Counted from the first letter of the stretch, positions 26,422 through 36,531 are shown. The stretch is 58,534 nt of DNA from an uncultured Bacteroidota bacterium (GCA_903919075.1 CAIXGR010000076.1:1-58534); one strand, 5' to 3'. Notes: a model not told the origin generated them from the letters alone. Made by a program: numbers and translations.

Positions 26422-27192
26422 ATGCTTAACCAAATGAATAGCCGAAGTGTGGTATTTAATCTGATCATGATAAATATTGTGCTGTTTGTGGCTTCTATAG
26501 TTTACCCGGTACTAAATCAGTATTTAAGTCTGCAATATTTATTTAACCGGCACGATTTTGTTCAGCTTGCCGCAAATGGCACTTTAAGTTATCAGGAGTA
26601 CCCGGCGCTTTATAGTTTTATAGAGCGTAATTATGGCGCCTTATCTAAAGCGGGGTTTTTGCCGGTTCAAATATTATCGCACATGTTTATGCATGGCGGT
26701 ATCGCCCATATTGCCTTTAACATGCTTGGCCTGTTTATGTTTGGCAACGTGCTGGAGCGTGTTTGGGGGCCAAAAAGATTTTTCATTTTTTATTTTATTA
26801 CCGGATTGGGTGCAGTAATACTTCATTTATTGGTGCAGGCAATAATGGTATATAAATTTACCGGAACATTCGACCCAACACCGGCTATGTTAAATGCTCA
26901 CCCGGGTGCGTTCGACACTTATTTTTCAAGCACACTTGGAGCCTCTGGTGCTATATTTGGAATACTAATAGCCTTTGCAATGCTATTTCCGAATACAGAA
27001 TTGATGCTGATATTCTTTCCAATTCCTGTTAAGGCAAAATATTTGGTTTCGCTATATGTAATATTTGAATTATATGAAGGCTTTGCCAATCACGCAGGTG
27101 ATGATGTAGCGCACTTTGCGCACCTGGGTGGTGCTTTATTCGGATTTATATTAGTGAAGTACTGGAACAGGACAGGACAAAATTTTTATTAA
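26422..27192 (+). CDS. rhomboid family intramembrane serine protease (first of pair)
   Basis: 256-residue polytopic membrane protease. Rhomboid signatures: HMFMHGGIAHIAFNMLGLF (oxyanion/His block, TM2), the catalytic Ser in GASGAIFG and the catalytic His in FAHLGGALFGF. About six TM helices. It cleaves single-pass TM proteins within the membrane; substrates unknown. The next gene, 15 bp on, is a second rhomboid, so the two form an operon after mutL. Confidence 0.93.
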   Translation: MLNQMNSRSVVFNLIMINIVLFVASIVYPVLNQYLSLQYLFNRHDFVQLAANGTLSYQEYPALYSFIERNYGALSKAGFLPVQILSHMFMHGGIAHIAFNMLGLFMFGNVLERVWGPKRFFIFYFITGLGAVILHLLVQAIMVYKFTGTFDPTPAMLNAHPGAFDTYFSSTLGASGAIFGILIAFAMLFPNTELMLIFFPIPVKAKYLVSLYVIFELYEGFANHAGDDVAHFAHLGGALFGFILVKYWNRTGQNFY

Positions 27193-27207
27193 ACAGGAAA
27201 ATTAGAG

Positions 27208-28101
27208 ATGCTTACCGGCTCAATTATTGGCGATATTAAATACCAGTTCCGTAATGGCAATATGGTAACGCGGCTGATATTGGTAAATGTTGGCGTGTTC
27301 GTTTTTTTCGGCCTGTTTTATTTGATTGGTTTTGTAAGCCAGTCTACCACTCTTTATGATGCAGTTATTTTAAAATTGGAAGCTCCTGCTTCATTACATC
27401 ATTTGGCCCAACAGCCATGGTCGGTTTTTACTTATATGTTTTTGCACCAGGGCTTTTTTCATGTGCTGTTTAACATGCTTTGGTTTTATTGGTTTGGCGA
27501 AATTTTTGTACTTTATCTGGGCGATAAAAAAATATTGCCCCTATATTTAATGGGGGGGCTTAGCGGTGCGCTTATTTATATGCTTGCATATAATTTGCTA
27601 CCTGTATTTAAGCCTTCGGTTGAGCTTTCTTATATGCTTGGTGCATCGGCAAGTATTTTTGCTATTGTGTTTGCTGCTGCAACCCTTAACCCCGACCATG
27701 AAGTGCGGTTGATATTGATAGGCAACGTAAAAATAAAATACGTTGCTGTTGTTTCTTTGCTGCTTGATGTCATCAACATTCCGCATGGCAATGCCGGTGG
27801 TTATATTGCGCATGTGGGCGGGGCATTGTGTGGCTATTTATATATTACCTCGCTGCGCAGCGGCTTCGATATTACCAGCCCGCTCAATAATTTTTTCGAT
27901 TGGGTAGTTACATTGTTCAGCCGCAGGCCCAATATTAAAGTAGCCCATAAAAGTACCGGCCCGCGTACCGCCCCACACCAACCCCGCAAAGAAAGCGATC
28001 AGGACCGGGTAGATGAAATATTAGATAAAATTGCCCGCTCGGGTTATGATAGCCTTACAAAAGAGGAAAAGGATTTTCTGTTTCATTATTCAAAAAAATA
28101 A
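27208..28101 (+). CDS. rhomboid family intramembrane serine protease (second of pair)
   Basis: 297 residues, about six TM helices and a soluble charged C-terminal tail (about 240-297, with RVDEILDKIARSGYDSLTKEEKDFL). Rhomboid motifs: FLHQGFFHVLFNMLWFYWFGE, catalytic Ser in GASASIFA (the Gly after Ser, usual in GxSG, is Ala) and the His in IAHVGGALCG. The catalytic dyad is kept, so activity is plausible. The C-terminal tail resembles a conserved DUF6576-like segment seen in Bacteroidota rhomboids. Confidence 0.9.
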   Translation: MLTGSIIGDIKYQFRNGNMVTRLILVNVGVFVFFGLFYLIGFVSQSTTLYDAVILKLEAPASLHHLAQQPWSVFTYMFLHQGFFHVLFNMLWFYWFGEIFVLYLGDKKILPLYLMGGLSGALIYMLAYNLLPVFKPSVELSYMLGASASIFAIVFAAATLNPDHEVRLILIGNVKIKYVAVVSLLLDVINIPHGNAGGYIAHVGGALCGYLYITSLRSGFDITSPLNNFFDWVVTLFSRRPNIKVAHKSTGPRTAPHQPRKESDQDRVDEILDKIARSGYDSLTKEEKDFLFHYSKK

Positions 28102-28156
28102 AATACTGCAACAAGAAGAAGCAAAGGCAAATTTGTTTGCTGGCAGGGGCGCGGTT

Positions 28157-28178
28157 CTCCCTTTAGGGAGTTAAAGGG
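28157..28178. repeat. overlapping hairpins between rhomboid pair and cysS
   Basis: Two alternative stems share bases: CTCCC/GGGAG (28157-28161 with 28166-28170) and CCCTTTA/TAAAGGG (28159-28165 with 28172-28178). No T-run follows. In style it resembles short palindromic intergenic repeats of Bacteroidota, but no second copy was noticed here. Confidence 0.35.
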
Positions 28179-28221
28179 TGCGGGAAGCATCTCTCTCGTC
28201 TCTAATTTATATATTTACCCC

Positions 28222-29718
28222 ATGGAGCATCAGTTAAAAATATACGACAGCTTAACACGCGAGAAAAGGTTATTTGTTCCTTTAAATCCCCCATTTGTGG
28301 GCATGTACTCATGCGGACCAACTGTTTATAATGAAGTTCACCTGGGCAATCTGCGCACCTTTACCACCTTTGATGTGGTTTACCGGTACCTGATGCACAT
28401 TGGCTATAAAGTACGTTACGTGCGCAACATTACCGATGCGGGCCACTTAACCAACGATGCCGGTGAAGGAGTTGACAGAATTGAAGAACGCGCCAAGTTA
28501 GAGCGGCTTGAGCCTATGGAAATAGTGCGCAAGTACACCGATAATTTTCATGATGTGTGCCGCATTTTTAATTTATTGCCGCCCAGTATTGAGCCAACCG
28601 CAACCGGACACATTGTTGAGCAAATAGAGATGATTAAAAAAATTCTTGCCAACGGCTATGCGTACGAAGTAAACGGCTCGATATATTTTGATGTGCGGAA
28701 ATTTATGCAGAAATACGAGTACGGTAAACTAAGCGGCCGTAATGTTGATGAGTTGATTGAAGGCTCGCGCGAATTGGACGGACAGGAAGAAAAGAAAAAC
28801 AGCGTTGACTTTGCAATCTGGAAGTCAGTATCGCCAAATCATATACAACGCTGGCAATCGCCTTGGGGCGAGGGCATACCGGGCTGGCATTTGGAGTGCT
28901 CGGCCATGGGCACAAAATATTTGGGCAAGCAGTTTGATATACACGGAGGAGGGATGGATTTAAAATTTCCACATCACGAATGTGAGATTGCTCAGAGTGT
29001 GGGTGCCGATGACATACAGCCGGTGCGATACTGGATGCATGCCAATATGTTAACTGTAAACGGCGATAAAATGAGCAAAAGCAAAGGCAATTCGTTTTTG
29101 CCTATGGAATTATTTACCGGTAAGCACGCCATGCTGGAAAAAGCATACGCGCCTATGCCGGTGCGCTTTTTTATGTTGCAGGCGCACTACCGCAGTACGC
29201 TTGACTTTACCAACTCCGCATTACAGGCTGCAGAAAAAGGATACGCACGATTAATGACTGCTTATAAAGCACTGAATGAATTGGTGTATACTAAAGCAGC
29301 CGCACCAACTGTACCGGCCGAGATAGAAGAAGTGCAAAAGCTATGCAAAGAAGTTTACGAGAAAATGGATGATGATTTTAATACTGCAGAGGCCATTGCT
29401 GTGTTATTTGAAATGGGAAAGAAAATCAACTCGTACAAAGAAGGGTTAATAACTCTCTCATCTATTGATGAAGCAACATTTAATCTTTTAAAAACAACAT
29501 TTAATGCATTTATAAAAGATATTCTGGCTATTGATAAAGAAGACAGCACCGGTGATGATGGAAAAGAAAAAGAATTGATGAAAGTGATATTGGAATTGCG
29601 GAAAGACGTACGCGCCAGAAAAGATTTTGCAGCCTCGGATAAAATACGCGATGAATTATTAAAAATAGGCATACAGGTAAAAGATGGAAAGGATGGCGTA
29701 ACGTGGACGATGAATTAA
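28222..29718 (+). CDS. cysS: cysteine--tRNA ligase
   Basis: Charges tRNA-Cys. 498 residues, the usual length. Zinc-binding C31 and the HIGH-like HLGN (40-43) are in YSCGPTVYNEVHLGN; further zinc ligands lie in WHLECSAMG and HHECEIAQS; KMSKSKGN lies at about 283. ATG start, preceded by TATATTTA at 28210-28217 (one mismatch to the -7 box) only 4 bp away. The M28 peptidase frame opens inside its 3' end. Confidence 0.97.
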   Translation: MEHQLKIYDSLTREKRLFVPLNPPFVGMYSCGPTVYNEVHLGNLRTFTTFDVVYRYLMHIGYKVRYVRNITDAGHLTNDAGEGVDRIEERAKLERLEPMEIVRKYTDNFHDVCRIFNLLPPSIEPTATGHIVEQIEMIKKILANGYAYEVNGSIYFDVRKFMQKYEYGKLSGRNVDELIEGSRELDGQEEKKNSVDFAIWKSVSPNHIQRWQSPWGEGIPGWHLECSAMGTKYLGKQFDIHGGGMDLKFPHHECEIAQSVGADDIQPVRYWMHANMLTVNGDKMSKSKGNSFLPMELFTGKHAMLEKAYAPMPVRFFMLQAHYRSTLDFTNSALQAAEKGYARLMTAYKALNELVYTKAAAPTVPAEIEEVQKLCKEVYEKMDDDFNTAEAIAVLFEMGKKINSYKEGLITLSSIDEATFNLLKTTFNAFIKDILAIDKEDSTGDDGKEKELMKVILELRKDVRARKDFAASDKIRDELLKIGIQVKDGKDGVTWTMN

Positions 29719-29741
29719 AAGAATTTAAAAACCTAATACGA

Positions 29742-30791
29742 ATGAACATTAACAATTTGCGCTTACCTGCATTTTTCTGTTGCTTACTTTTTGTGTTCTC
29801 GTGCAACACGGGTTGCAACACAGGCCCTAAGCCTCAAGAGCAAACTAATGTCGAGAAAAAAAATGTAACCGTAAACCCTCCGGCGTTTAATAGCGACTCG
29901 GCAAACTATTACACCAAAGCACAATTAGATTTTGGTCCGCGCAATATGAATTCGAAAGGGCATGATGCTTGTGGCGAATGGCTGATTGCTAAAATGAAAA
30001 AAGTAGCAGATACGGTTTATGTTCAAAAATTTGATGCCACCGGTTTTGATGGGCTTACTTTAAAAAGCACAAATATTATTGCTTCGTTTAATCCGCAAGC
30101 TACCACCCGTATATTGCTTTGTTCGCATTGGGATAGCCGCCCCTGGGCCGATCAGGATACTAAAGACCGGGATAAACCGATTCTTTCGGCAAGCGATGGT
30201 GCAAGTGGCATTGGCACTTTAATGGAAATAGCAAATGCTATACGCACGAAACAATTAAAAATAGGCGTTGATCTTTTTTTTATTGATACTGAAGATTATG
30301 GTTACAGCCAATCATTGCAAGGCATTGTAAACAAAACCGGCGACCCGGAAAATTCGTTTTGCCTAGGCACACAATACTGGGTTACACACCCGCACATAAA
30401 TGGTTACAAAGCCGATTTTGGTGTACTGTTAGATATGGCCGGTGCCCGAAACGCAGTGTTTACCCGCGAAATGGGCTCATCATTCAACGCTGGCTGGGTG
30501 CAGGATAAGGTTTGGCAAAACGGCCAGCAACTAGGCTACACCAATTATTTCGTTAATCAAAATACACCAGCTATTACCGACGACCATGCTTACATTAATC
30601 AAATAGCAAAAATTCCTACTATTGATATTATACAGTACGATGCCAGCTCTCCTTCAGGCACCTTCGCTGCCTATTGGCATACACACAGCGACAATATGGA
30701 TGTGATCGATAAAGGCACTTTAGAGGCTGTGGGTAAAACACTGCTTTATACCGTGTATCAGTACGATGCCGAGCAGAAAACGGCGCAGTAG
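29742..30791 (+). CDS. M28-family zinc peptidase / glutaminyl cyclase-like lipoprotein
   Basis: About 349 residues from ATG 29742. The earlier GTG at 29703 lies inside cysS and would put 13 charged residues before the signal. Signal peptide with lipobox FVFSC, then an M28 fold: CSHWDSRPWADQD (metal His and Asp region), ASDGASGIGTL (bridging Asp), FIDTEDYG (Glu pair) and YWHTHSDNMDVID (last His). This set fits glutaminyl-peptide cyclotransferases and related aminopeptidases. I infer a periplasmic enzyme; cyclase or peptidase cannot be decided. Confidence 0.88.
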   Translation: MNINNLRLPAFFCCLLFVFSCNTGCNTGPKPQEQTNVEKKNVTVNPPAFNSDSANYYTKAQLDFGPRNMNSKGHDACGEWLIAKMKKVADTVYVQKFDATGFDGLTLKSTNIIASFNPQATTRILLCSHWDSRPWADQDTKDRDKPILSASDGASGIGTLMEIANAIRTKQLKIGVDLFFIDTEDYGYSQSLQGIVNKTGDPENSFCLGTQYWVTHPHINGYKADFGVLLDMAGARNAVFTREMGSSFNAGWVQDKVWQNGQQLGYTNYFVNQNTPAITDDHAYINQIAKIPTIDIIQYDASSPSGTFAAYWHTHSDNMDVIDKGTLEAVGKTLLYTVYQYDAEQKTAQ

Positions 30792-30793
30792 AA

Positions 30794-31168
30794 ATGAGTA
30801 TTGTGGACTACATATATTATTGTTTATACTGTTTTGCCACGGCTTATAACAAAGAGAGTGGGCAACACGCTAGAACATTGGGAGTATTTTCTATTACATT
30901 GGCGTTTAATATAGTTACTGTTATAAACTTAACCGGGTTAAGACCTGTATTAAAAAGCTGGCCGATTAATCCTCTCTTTATAATAGGAGGAGTATGCCTT
31001 TTAATATCCTTATTTTATTTTACAAGAAATAATAAAAACGCCGACACGGTAAACTATTTTAAAGAAAGGAAAAACAAGATTAAAGCACATGCCCTGATTG
31101 GTGCAATATATTTCTTAGGCACTGTTGCTTTATTTGCTTTTGTAAATTATCAAATGCCACCCCTTTAA
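30794..31168 (+). CDS. small integral membrane protein, unknown function
   Basis: 124 residues with about three hydrophobic segments (about 30-50, 63-78 and 100-120) and a basic loop between the last two. No family recognised. Starts 2 bp after the peptidase stop, so it is probably translated from the same mRNA. Confidence 0.7.
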   Translation: MSIVDYIYYCLYCFATAYNKESGQHARTLGVFSITLAFNIVTVINLTGLRPVLKSWPINPLFIIGGVCLLISLFYFTRNNKNADTVNYFKERKNKIKAHALIGAIYFLGTVALFAFVNYQMPPL

Positions 31169-31201
31169 TTTAACCGGCAAAACACTTACCAACCAATTTC
31201 A

Positions 31202-31209
31202 TATCTTTG
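31202..31209 (+). promoter_or_regulatory. -7 promoter box of mfd
   Basis: TATCTTTG fits TAnnTTTG, 50 bp before the mfd ATG. The predicted leader contains the hairpin at 31223-31245. Confidence 0.4.
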
Positions 31210-31222
31210 CTGCATAATTTTA

Positions 31223-31257
31223 CCCCGTCAGTTTCTCTGGCGGGGCGTAATCTTTTT
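31223..31257 (+). terminator. GC-rich hairpin plus T-run in the mfd leader
   Basis: CCCCGTCAG (31223-31231), loop TTTCT, CTGGCGGGG (31237-31245): nine pairs, one of them a wobble, followed by CGTAATCTTTTT. This looks like an intrinsic terminator, but it lies after the mfd promoter box and ends 2 bp before the ATG. It may be an attenuator, or a terminator for the upstream peptidase operon. Confidence 0.5.
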
Positions 31258-31259
31258 AT

Positions 31260-34200
31260 ATGAACTTAGAAGAAGTATTAAAACATTACTCCGAATCGGA
31301 ACAGGTAAAACTTATTAAACAAGCACTTGCAACAGAGGGCGCCGATGAGTTACATTTAAAAGGACTCACCGGTTCGCAGGAGGCGTTTGTGGCGGCGGCA
31401 GTTTTTAAAACTACCGGGTACAATCATTTTTTCATATTACCGGATAAAGAAGAAGCGGCCTATTTTCAGAATAACCTAAAAAACCTTCTCGAGCCGAAAG
31501 ACATTTTCTTTTTCCCGGATTCATTTAAACGCCCGCAGGATTTTACCGAGTTAAATAACAACAATGTTTTATTGCGTACCGAAACGGTTAACCGGTTAAG
31601 TAACCCCAACTCGCGTGCTGAAATTGCAGTAAGTTATCCGGAGGCCCTGCTAGAAAGAGTAGTGAAAGCGGAAGAGCTGCAAGGCCAAACACTGGGCATT
31701 AAAGTAAACGAGAAGCTTGATATAGATTTTGTGATTGATTTATTGGTGGGGTTCGAATTTGAACGTGTTGATTTTGTGTACGAGCCCGGCCAATTCTCCA
31801 TACGCGGAGATATTATTGATATTTTTTCGTACGGTAACGAATTTCCGTACCGGGTGGAGTTATTTGGTGAAGAAATCGAATCCATCCGCACCTTCGACCC
31901 GTTAACGCAGTTATCGGTTAAAAAAATTGCGAGTGTTACTATTGTTCCTAATATTCAAACGCATTTTAGCAACGAAAAGAAAACTTCGGTACTTGATGTT
32001 TTTCCGCTTAACACCATTATATGGATTAAAGACGGAACGATGTTGACTGATGTGATGAACGCCTCAATGGAAAAGGCTAAAAAAGTGCAACCGGTAGTAA
32101 AAAAGAACAGGATTGAATATCCCAATCACCCTTTATTAGAGGGCGAACCGGAAGAAATATTTTTGAGCAGCCTTGATTTTTTAAAAGGCATTGCAAAATT
32201 TAAAGTAATAGAATTTGGAAGCAATTCGTATTTTAAAACGGAGAACAAAATTATTTTTCACTCGCAACCACAACTATCATTCAATAAAAATTTCGACCTG
32301 CTCATTCGCAACCTTCAGCAAAACGAAGAGAAGCAAATTACCAACCTGATTTTTGCGGAGAATCCAAAACAAATCGAACGCTTCTACGCCATATTCGAAG
32401 ATTTAAAAGCTAAAATAAACTGGACGCCCATTCACACCGGTGTTCACCAGGGCTTTATTGATAACGATTTGAAGCTGGCCTGCTATACCGACCACCAGAT
32501 ATTTAACCGGTATCATAAATATAATTTACGGCAGGGCTTTTCGCGCGATAAGGCATTACTAATAAAAACACTCCGCGAATTAAAACCCGGCGATTTTGTA
32601 ACCCACATCGACCACGGTGTAGGAGTATATTCCGGCCTCGAAAAAATTGAAGTAGGCGGACAGTTGCAGGAAGCAGTACGATTGATATATGCCAGCAACG
32701 ATATTCTTTATGTAGGCATTCAATCGTTACATAAAATTTCGAAATATGTAGGCAAAGAAGGCGAGGCGCCCCGGGTAAATAAATTGGGTACCGATACCTG
32801 GGCCAACCTTAAACGAAAAACAAAAAAGAAAATTAAAGAAATTGCTTTCGACTTAATACAATTATACGCTAAGCGGAAAGCATCGAAAGGATTTCAATTT
32901 TCAAAAGACTCATATCTGCAAACAGAGTTAGAAGCGTCGTTTATATACGAAGACACACCGGATCAGGCAAAAGCCGCCGAAGATGCTAAACGCGACATGG
33001 AAGCACCATCACCCATGGACCGGTTGATATGTGGCGACGTCGGTTTCGGCAAAACGGAAGTAGCCGTGCGTGCTGCGTTTAAAGCGGCTTGCGATGGAAA
33101 ACAAACCGCCATACTGGTGCCTACTACCATTCTTGCGTTGCAACACTATAAGTCGTTTAAAGAAAGGCTTAGTGATTTTCCGATTGAGATAGATTATTTG
33201 AACCGGTTTAAATCGGCGAAAGAAAAAAAGGAAACACTTAAAAAATTAGAAGAAGGAAAAATAAATATCATTATAGGAACACACGGATTAGTAGGCAAAA
33301 GCGTAAAGTTTAAAGACCTGGGCTTATTGGTAATTGATGAAGAACAAAAGTTTGGCGTAGGTGTAAAAGAAACACTGAAAACAATAAAAGCAAATGTTGA
33401 TTCGCTAACACTAACCGCTACACCAATACCACGCACGCTGCAATTTAGTATGATGGGCGCGCGAGATTTGTCTATCATTAATACCCCGCCACCCAACCGG
33501 CAGCCTATTACTACAGAGGTTCACCCATTGGATCCGGATATTATTAAAGAAGCTATTGAGTACGAAATATACCGCGGCGGACAAGTGTTTTTTGTACACA
33601 ACCGGGTGAAAGATATTGCCGAAATAAAAATGATGCTCGAGAAAATAGTTCCGAACATTGACATTGGTGTAGCGCACGGACAAATGGAGGGCGCGCATTT
33701 GGAAAGTGTAATTATGAAATTTATTAATCGCGAGCACGATGTATTGCTGTGCACCAACATTATTGAAAGCGGTATTGATATACCCAATGCGAATACTATT
33801 ATTATTAATAATGCGCACCATTTTGGTTTAAGCGATTTGCACCAATTGCGCGGAAGAGTTGGGCGGAGTAACAAACATGCGTTCTGTTATTTGTTTGCGC
33901 CACCGGCAAGCACCTTAACACAGGAAGCCCGCCAACGACTTAAAACGCTGGAAGAGTTTAGCGAATTGGGCAGCGGATTTAATATTGCCATGCGCGATAT
34001 GGATATACGCGGCGCAGGAAATTTATTGGGCGGCGAGCAAAGCGGATTTATTGCCGAAATAGGTTACGATGTTTATCATAAAATTTTAGATGAAGCTATT
34101 CGCGAATTGAAGGAAACAGACTTTAAAGATTTATACAAAGAGGAACTGGCGCGCGGACAGGATTATGTAAAGGATTGCGCCATTGAAACAGATTTGGAAA

Positions 34201-34661
34201 TGCTTATTCCTTCGGAGTATGTTGCGAATAATGTGGAGAGAATGCAGCTATACCGCGACTTGAATGAATTGAATGGCGAAGAAAAATTGAAAAAATTTGA
34301 GGATGAAATGCACGACCGGTTCGGCCCGGTGCCGCAACAGGTGTACGAACTTTTTGATGCCATGCGGCTGAAGTGGGAAGCCACCAAATTGGGTATGGAG
34401 CAGGTTATTTTAAAAGGCCGAACGCTACGCTGCTATTTTATTCAAAACAAAGAATCGACTTTTTATAAATCAAGCACCTTTAGCAAAATATTGGAATATG
34501 TGCAGCAACACCGGCAAGGTATTTACCTGCGCGAAACAGAAAAGTTTCTGGTGCTTACTTTTGAAAAAATAAAGAGCATGAAGGAGGCTGAGAAACAGTT
34601 GAAGACTTTGAATGATTGGGTATACAGCAAACAAACAGAAGCAGCAAGCAATGAAAAGTAG
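31260..34661 (+). CDS. mfd: transcription-repair coupling factor
   Basis: ATP-dependent translocase that removes RNA polymerase stalled at lesions and recruits UvrA. 1133 residues. In order: UvrB-homology region (about 1-330), RNAP-interacting domain (about 440-500, with PGDFVTHIDHGVGVYSGL), RecG-like helicase with Walker A GDVGFGKTEVA (about 592), DEEQ box, TATPIPRTL, GRVGRSNKHAFCY, and a C-terminal TRCF domain. Highly typical. Confidence 0.97.
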   Translation: MNLEEVLKHYSESEQVKLIKQALATEGADELHLKGLTGSQEAFVAAAVFKTTGYNHFFILPDKEEAAYFQNNLKNLLEPKDIFFFPDSFKRPQDFTELNNNNVLLRTETVNRLSNPNSRAEIAVSYPEALLERVVKAEELQGQTLGIKVNEKLDIDFVIDLLVGFEFERVDFVYEPGQFSIRGDIIDIFSYGNEFPYRVELFGEEIESIRTFDPLTQLSVKKIASVTIVPNIQTHFSNEKKTSVLDVFPLNTIIWIKDGTMLTDVMNASMEKAKKVQPVVKKNRIEYPNHPLLEGEPEEIFLSSLDFLKGIAKFKVIEFGSNSYFKTENKIIFHSQPQLSFNKNFDLLIRNLQQNEEKQITNLIFAENPKQIERFYAIFEDLKAKINWTPIHTGVHQGFIDNDLKLACYTDHQIFNRYHKYNLRQGFSRDKALLIKTLRELKPGDFVTHIDHGVGVYSGLEKIEVGGQLQEAVRLIYASNDILYVGIQSLHKISKYVGKEGEAPRVNKLGTDTWANLKRKTKKKIKEIAFDLIQLYAKRKASKGFQFSKDSYLQTELEASFIYEDTPDQAKAAEDAKRDMEAPSPMDRLICGDVGFGKTEVAVRAAFKAACDGKQTAILVPTTILALQHYKSFKERLSDFPIEIDYLNRFKSAKEKKETLKKLEEGKINIIIGTHGLVGKSVKFKDLGLLVIDEEQKFGVGVKETLKTIKANVDSLTLTATPIPRTLQFSMMGARDLSIINTPPPNRQPITTEVHPLDPDIIKEAIEYEIYRGGQVFFVHNRVKDIAEIKMMLEKIVPNIDIGVAHGQMEGAHLESVIMKFINREHDVLLCTNIIESGIDIPNANTIIINNAHHFGLSDLHQLRGRVGRSNKHAFCYLFAPPASTLTQEARQRLKTLEEFSELGSGFNIAMRDMDIRGAGNLLGGEQSGFIAEIGYDVYHKILDEAIRELKETDFKDLYKEELARGQDYVKDCAIETDLEMLIPSEYVANNVERMQLYRDLNELNGEEKLKKFEDEMHDRFGPVPQQVYELFDAMRLKWEATKLGMEQVILKGRTLRCYFIQNKESTFYKSSTFSKILEYVQQHRQGIYLRETEKFLVLTFEKIKSMKEAEKQLKTLNDWVYSKQTEAASNEK

Positions 34662-34685
34662 GACAAGTAGATATTTTGTGGTTGA

Positions 34686-36518
34686 TTAAAACGCCTGCAA
34701 CTCCACCAGTTTTTTATAAATGCCATCTTTAGCCATTAGGCCTATGTGATTGCCGCGCTCGGTTACTTTGCCCTCCTGCATTACAATTATTTCATCGGCG
34801 TATTGAATGGTGGATAAACGGTGAGCAATAACTATAGTGGTACGGCCCTTCATTAATTTTATCAAAGCATCTTGCACTAATTTTTCTGAATTTGAATCAA
34901 GTGACGAGGTAGCTTCATCTAAAATAAGTATCGGTGGATTTTTTAGTACCGCACGCGCAATAGTTAAGCGCTGGCGCTCTCCGCCGCTTAGCTTTCCTCC
35001 CCGGTCGCCAATTGCGGTATCGTAACCCTGTTCGAGGCGCGAAATGAAATCATGTGCGTTGGCAATTTTTGCAGCTTCAATTACTTTTTCGAGGGTGGCA
35101 TCTTCAATACCGAAAGCAATGTTGTTATGTACCGTGTCGTTAAACAAAATCGACTCCTGACTTACTATACCAAAAAGATGGCGCAAATCTTTCAGCTTAT
35201 AATCGCGAATATCAACGCCATCAATCATAATTTTCCCATCGCCCACATCATAAAATCTGGATAGTAAATCTACCAAAGTAGTTTTACCGGCACCGGATTG
35301 GCCCACTAAGGCTATCATTTTGCCCTTGTCAATTTTGATGCTTACATCTTTCAGAATTTTTTGATTGTCGTAGTTGTAATACGCAAAGCTTACGTGCGAA
35401 TATTCAATTTCGCTTTTAAATTCTTTTACGGCAAGCGCACTTGGTTTTTCGGGTATTTCGGCCTGCGCATCTAATATTTCAAAAATTCTTTGAGCCGATG
35501 CAAGACCTTTTCGAATGTTGTAAAAGGCGGTGGAGAAATTTTTTGCCGGTGGAATAAGTTGTGCGAACAAAACCATAAAACCAATAAAAGTTTCCGCCTC
35601 AAGTGTTCCGTAACGTAGGACAAGAATGCCGCCGAAATAAAGTACTGAGCACACTACACAAATAGCCAAAAACTCGGTAAGCGGAGAGGAGAGCTCGCGG
35701 CGTGTATTTATTTTACGGTTAAGTGTAAATAGGCCGCCATTAATTTTTGCGAATTGCCGGTGCATAAAAGCTTCGGCATTGAATGCGTGAATGATACGGA
35801 GCCCACTCAAAGTTTCATCAATCAAAGAAAGCAAATGGCCGCTTGCCGATTGTGCTTCGGATGATTGGCGTTTTAAACTTTTGCCAACCCGGCCAATAAT
35901 AAAACCGGTTATGCCCAGCATGATAAGCACAAACCCTGTAAGCTGTGGACTTAACATTAATAGGAAAGCCAGGAAAATAATGATAGTGAGGGGTTCGCGA
36001 ATGGTAACTTCAATAAAACTGATGATGCTGGTTTCAACTTCCTTTACATCGTCGGTCATGCGCGAAATAATATCGCCTTTTCTTTCTTTTGAATAATAAG
36101 ATAAGGGCAGCAAAAGAATTTTTGAATACAAATCGGCGCGAATATCATGCACGGCACCGCTGCGAATAGGAGAAAGAAAGTAAAGCGCCAGAAAACGAAA
36201 AAGGTTTTTGAAGAAAAACAGAATAGCAATAACCACACAAAATTTAGCCAGCGCAATAATGCTGCCATCGGGGCCGTTAGCTGCAATATCTTTACTAAGT
36301 ATGTATTTAAGATACTCGAGAAAATATCGGGCGTTCATTTTAAATTCCGGCTGCTGCATGACCAATGGAATTTTTTTGAGCAGCAATTGAAGAAAAGGAA
36401 TAATCATTACTACCGAGAAAAGAGAGAAAACAACGGTAAGCACATTAAAAAAAATATTGAGCGCCGAAAGCGTTGGATATTTTTTAAGATAAGAAAGGAC
36501 GCGAAGAAGGTTCTTCAT
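34686..36518 (-). CDS. MsbA-like ABC transporter (fused permease and ATPase)
   Basis: 610 residues. TM domain (about 1-325, six helices), then the nucleotide-binding domain with Walker A GQSGAGKTTLVDL (about 404), signature LSGGERQRLTIARA and Walker B ILDEATSSLDS. A homodimeric exporter; in this phylum such proteins often flip lipid A precursors (MsbA) or other lipids, but the substrate cannot be told from sequence. Convergent with mfd (24-bp gap) and divergent from rbfA. Confidence 0.92.
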   Translation of the reverse strand: MKNLLRVLSYLKKYPTLSALNIFFNVLTVVFSLFSVVMIIPFLQLLLKKIPLVMQQPEFKMNARYFLEYLKYILSKDIAANGPDGSIIALAKFCVVIAILFFFKNLFRFLALYFLSPIRSGAVHDIRADLYSKILLLPLSYYSKERKGDIISRMTDDVKEVETSIISFIEVTIREPLTIIIFLAFLLMLSPQLTGFVLIMLGITGFIIGRVGKSLKRQSSEAQSASGHLLSLIDETLSGLRIIHAFNAEAFMHRQFAKINGGLFTLNRKINTRRELSSPLTEFLAICVVCSVLYFGGILVLRYGTLEAETFIGFMVLFAQLIPPAKNFSTAFYNIRKGLASAQRIFEILDAQAEIPEKPSALAVKEFKSEIEYSHVSFAYYNYDNQKILKDVSIKIDKGKMIALVGQSGAGKTTLVDLLSRFYDVGDGKIMIDGVDIRDYKLKDLRHLFGIVSQESILFNDTVHNNIAFGIEDATLEKVIEAAKIANAHDFISRLEQGYDTAIGDRGGKLSGGERQRLTIARAVLKNPPILILDEATSSLDSNSEKLVQDALIKLMKGRTTIVIAHRLSTIQYADEIIVMQEGKVTERGNHIGLMAKDGIYKKLVELQAF

Positions 36519-36531
36519 AATAATTAAAAGG

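Noticed and set aside
28102-28221. T-box or other riboswitch before cysS
   Set aside because: No T-box sequence or specifier structure; only short hairpins, and a promoter-like box lies after them.
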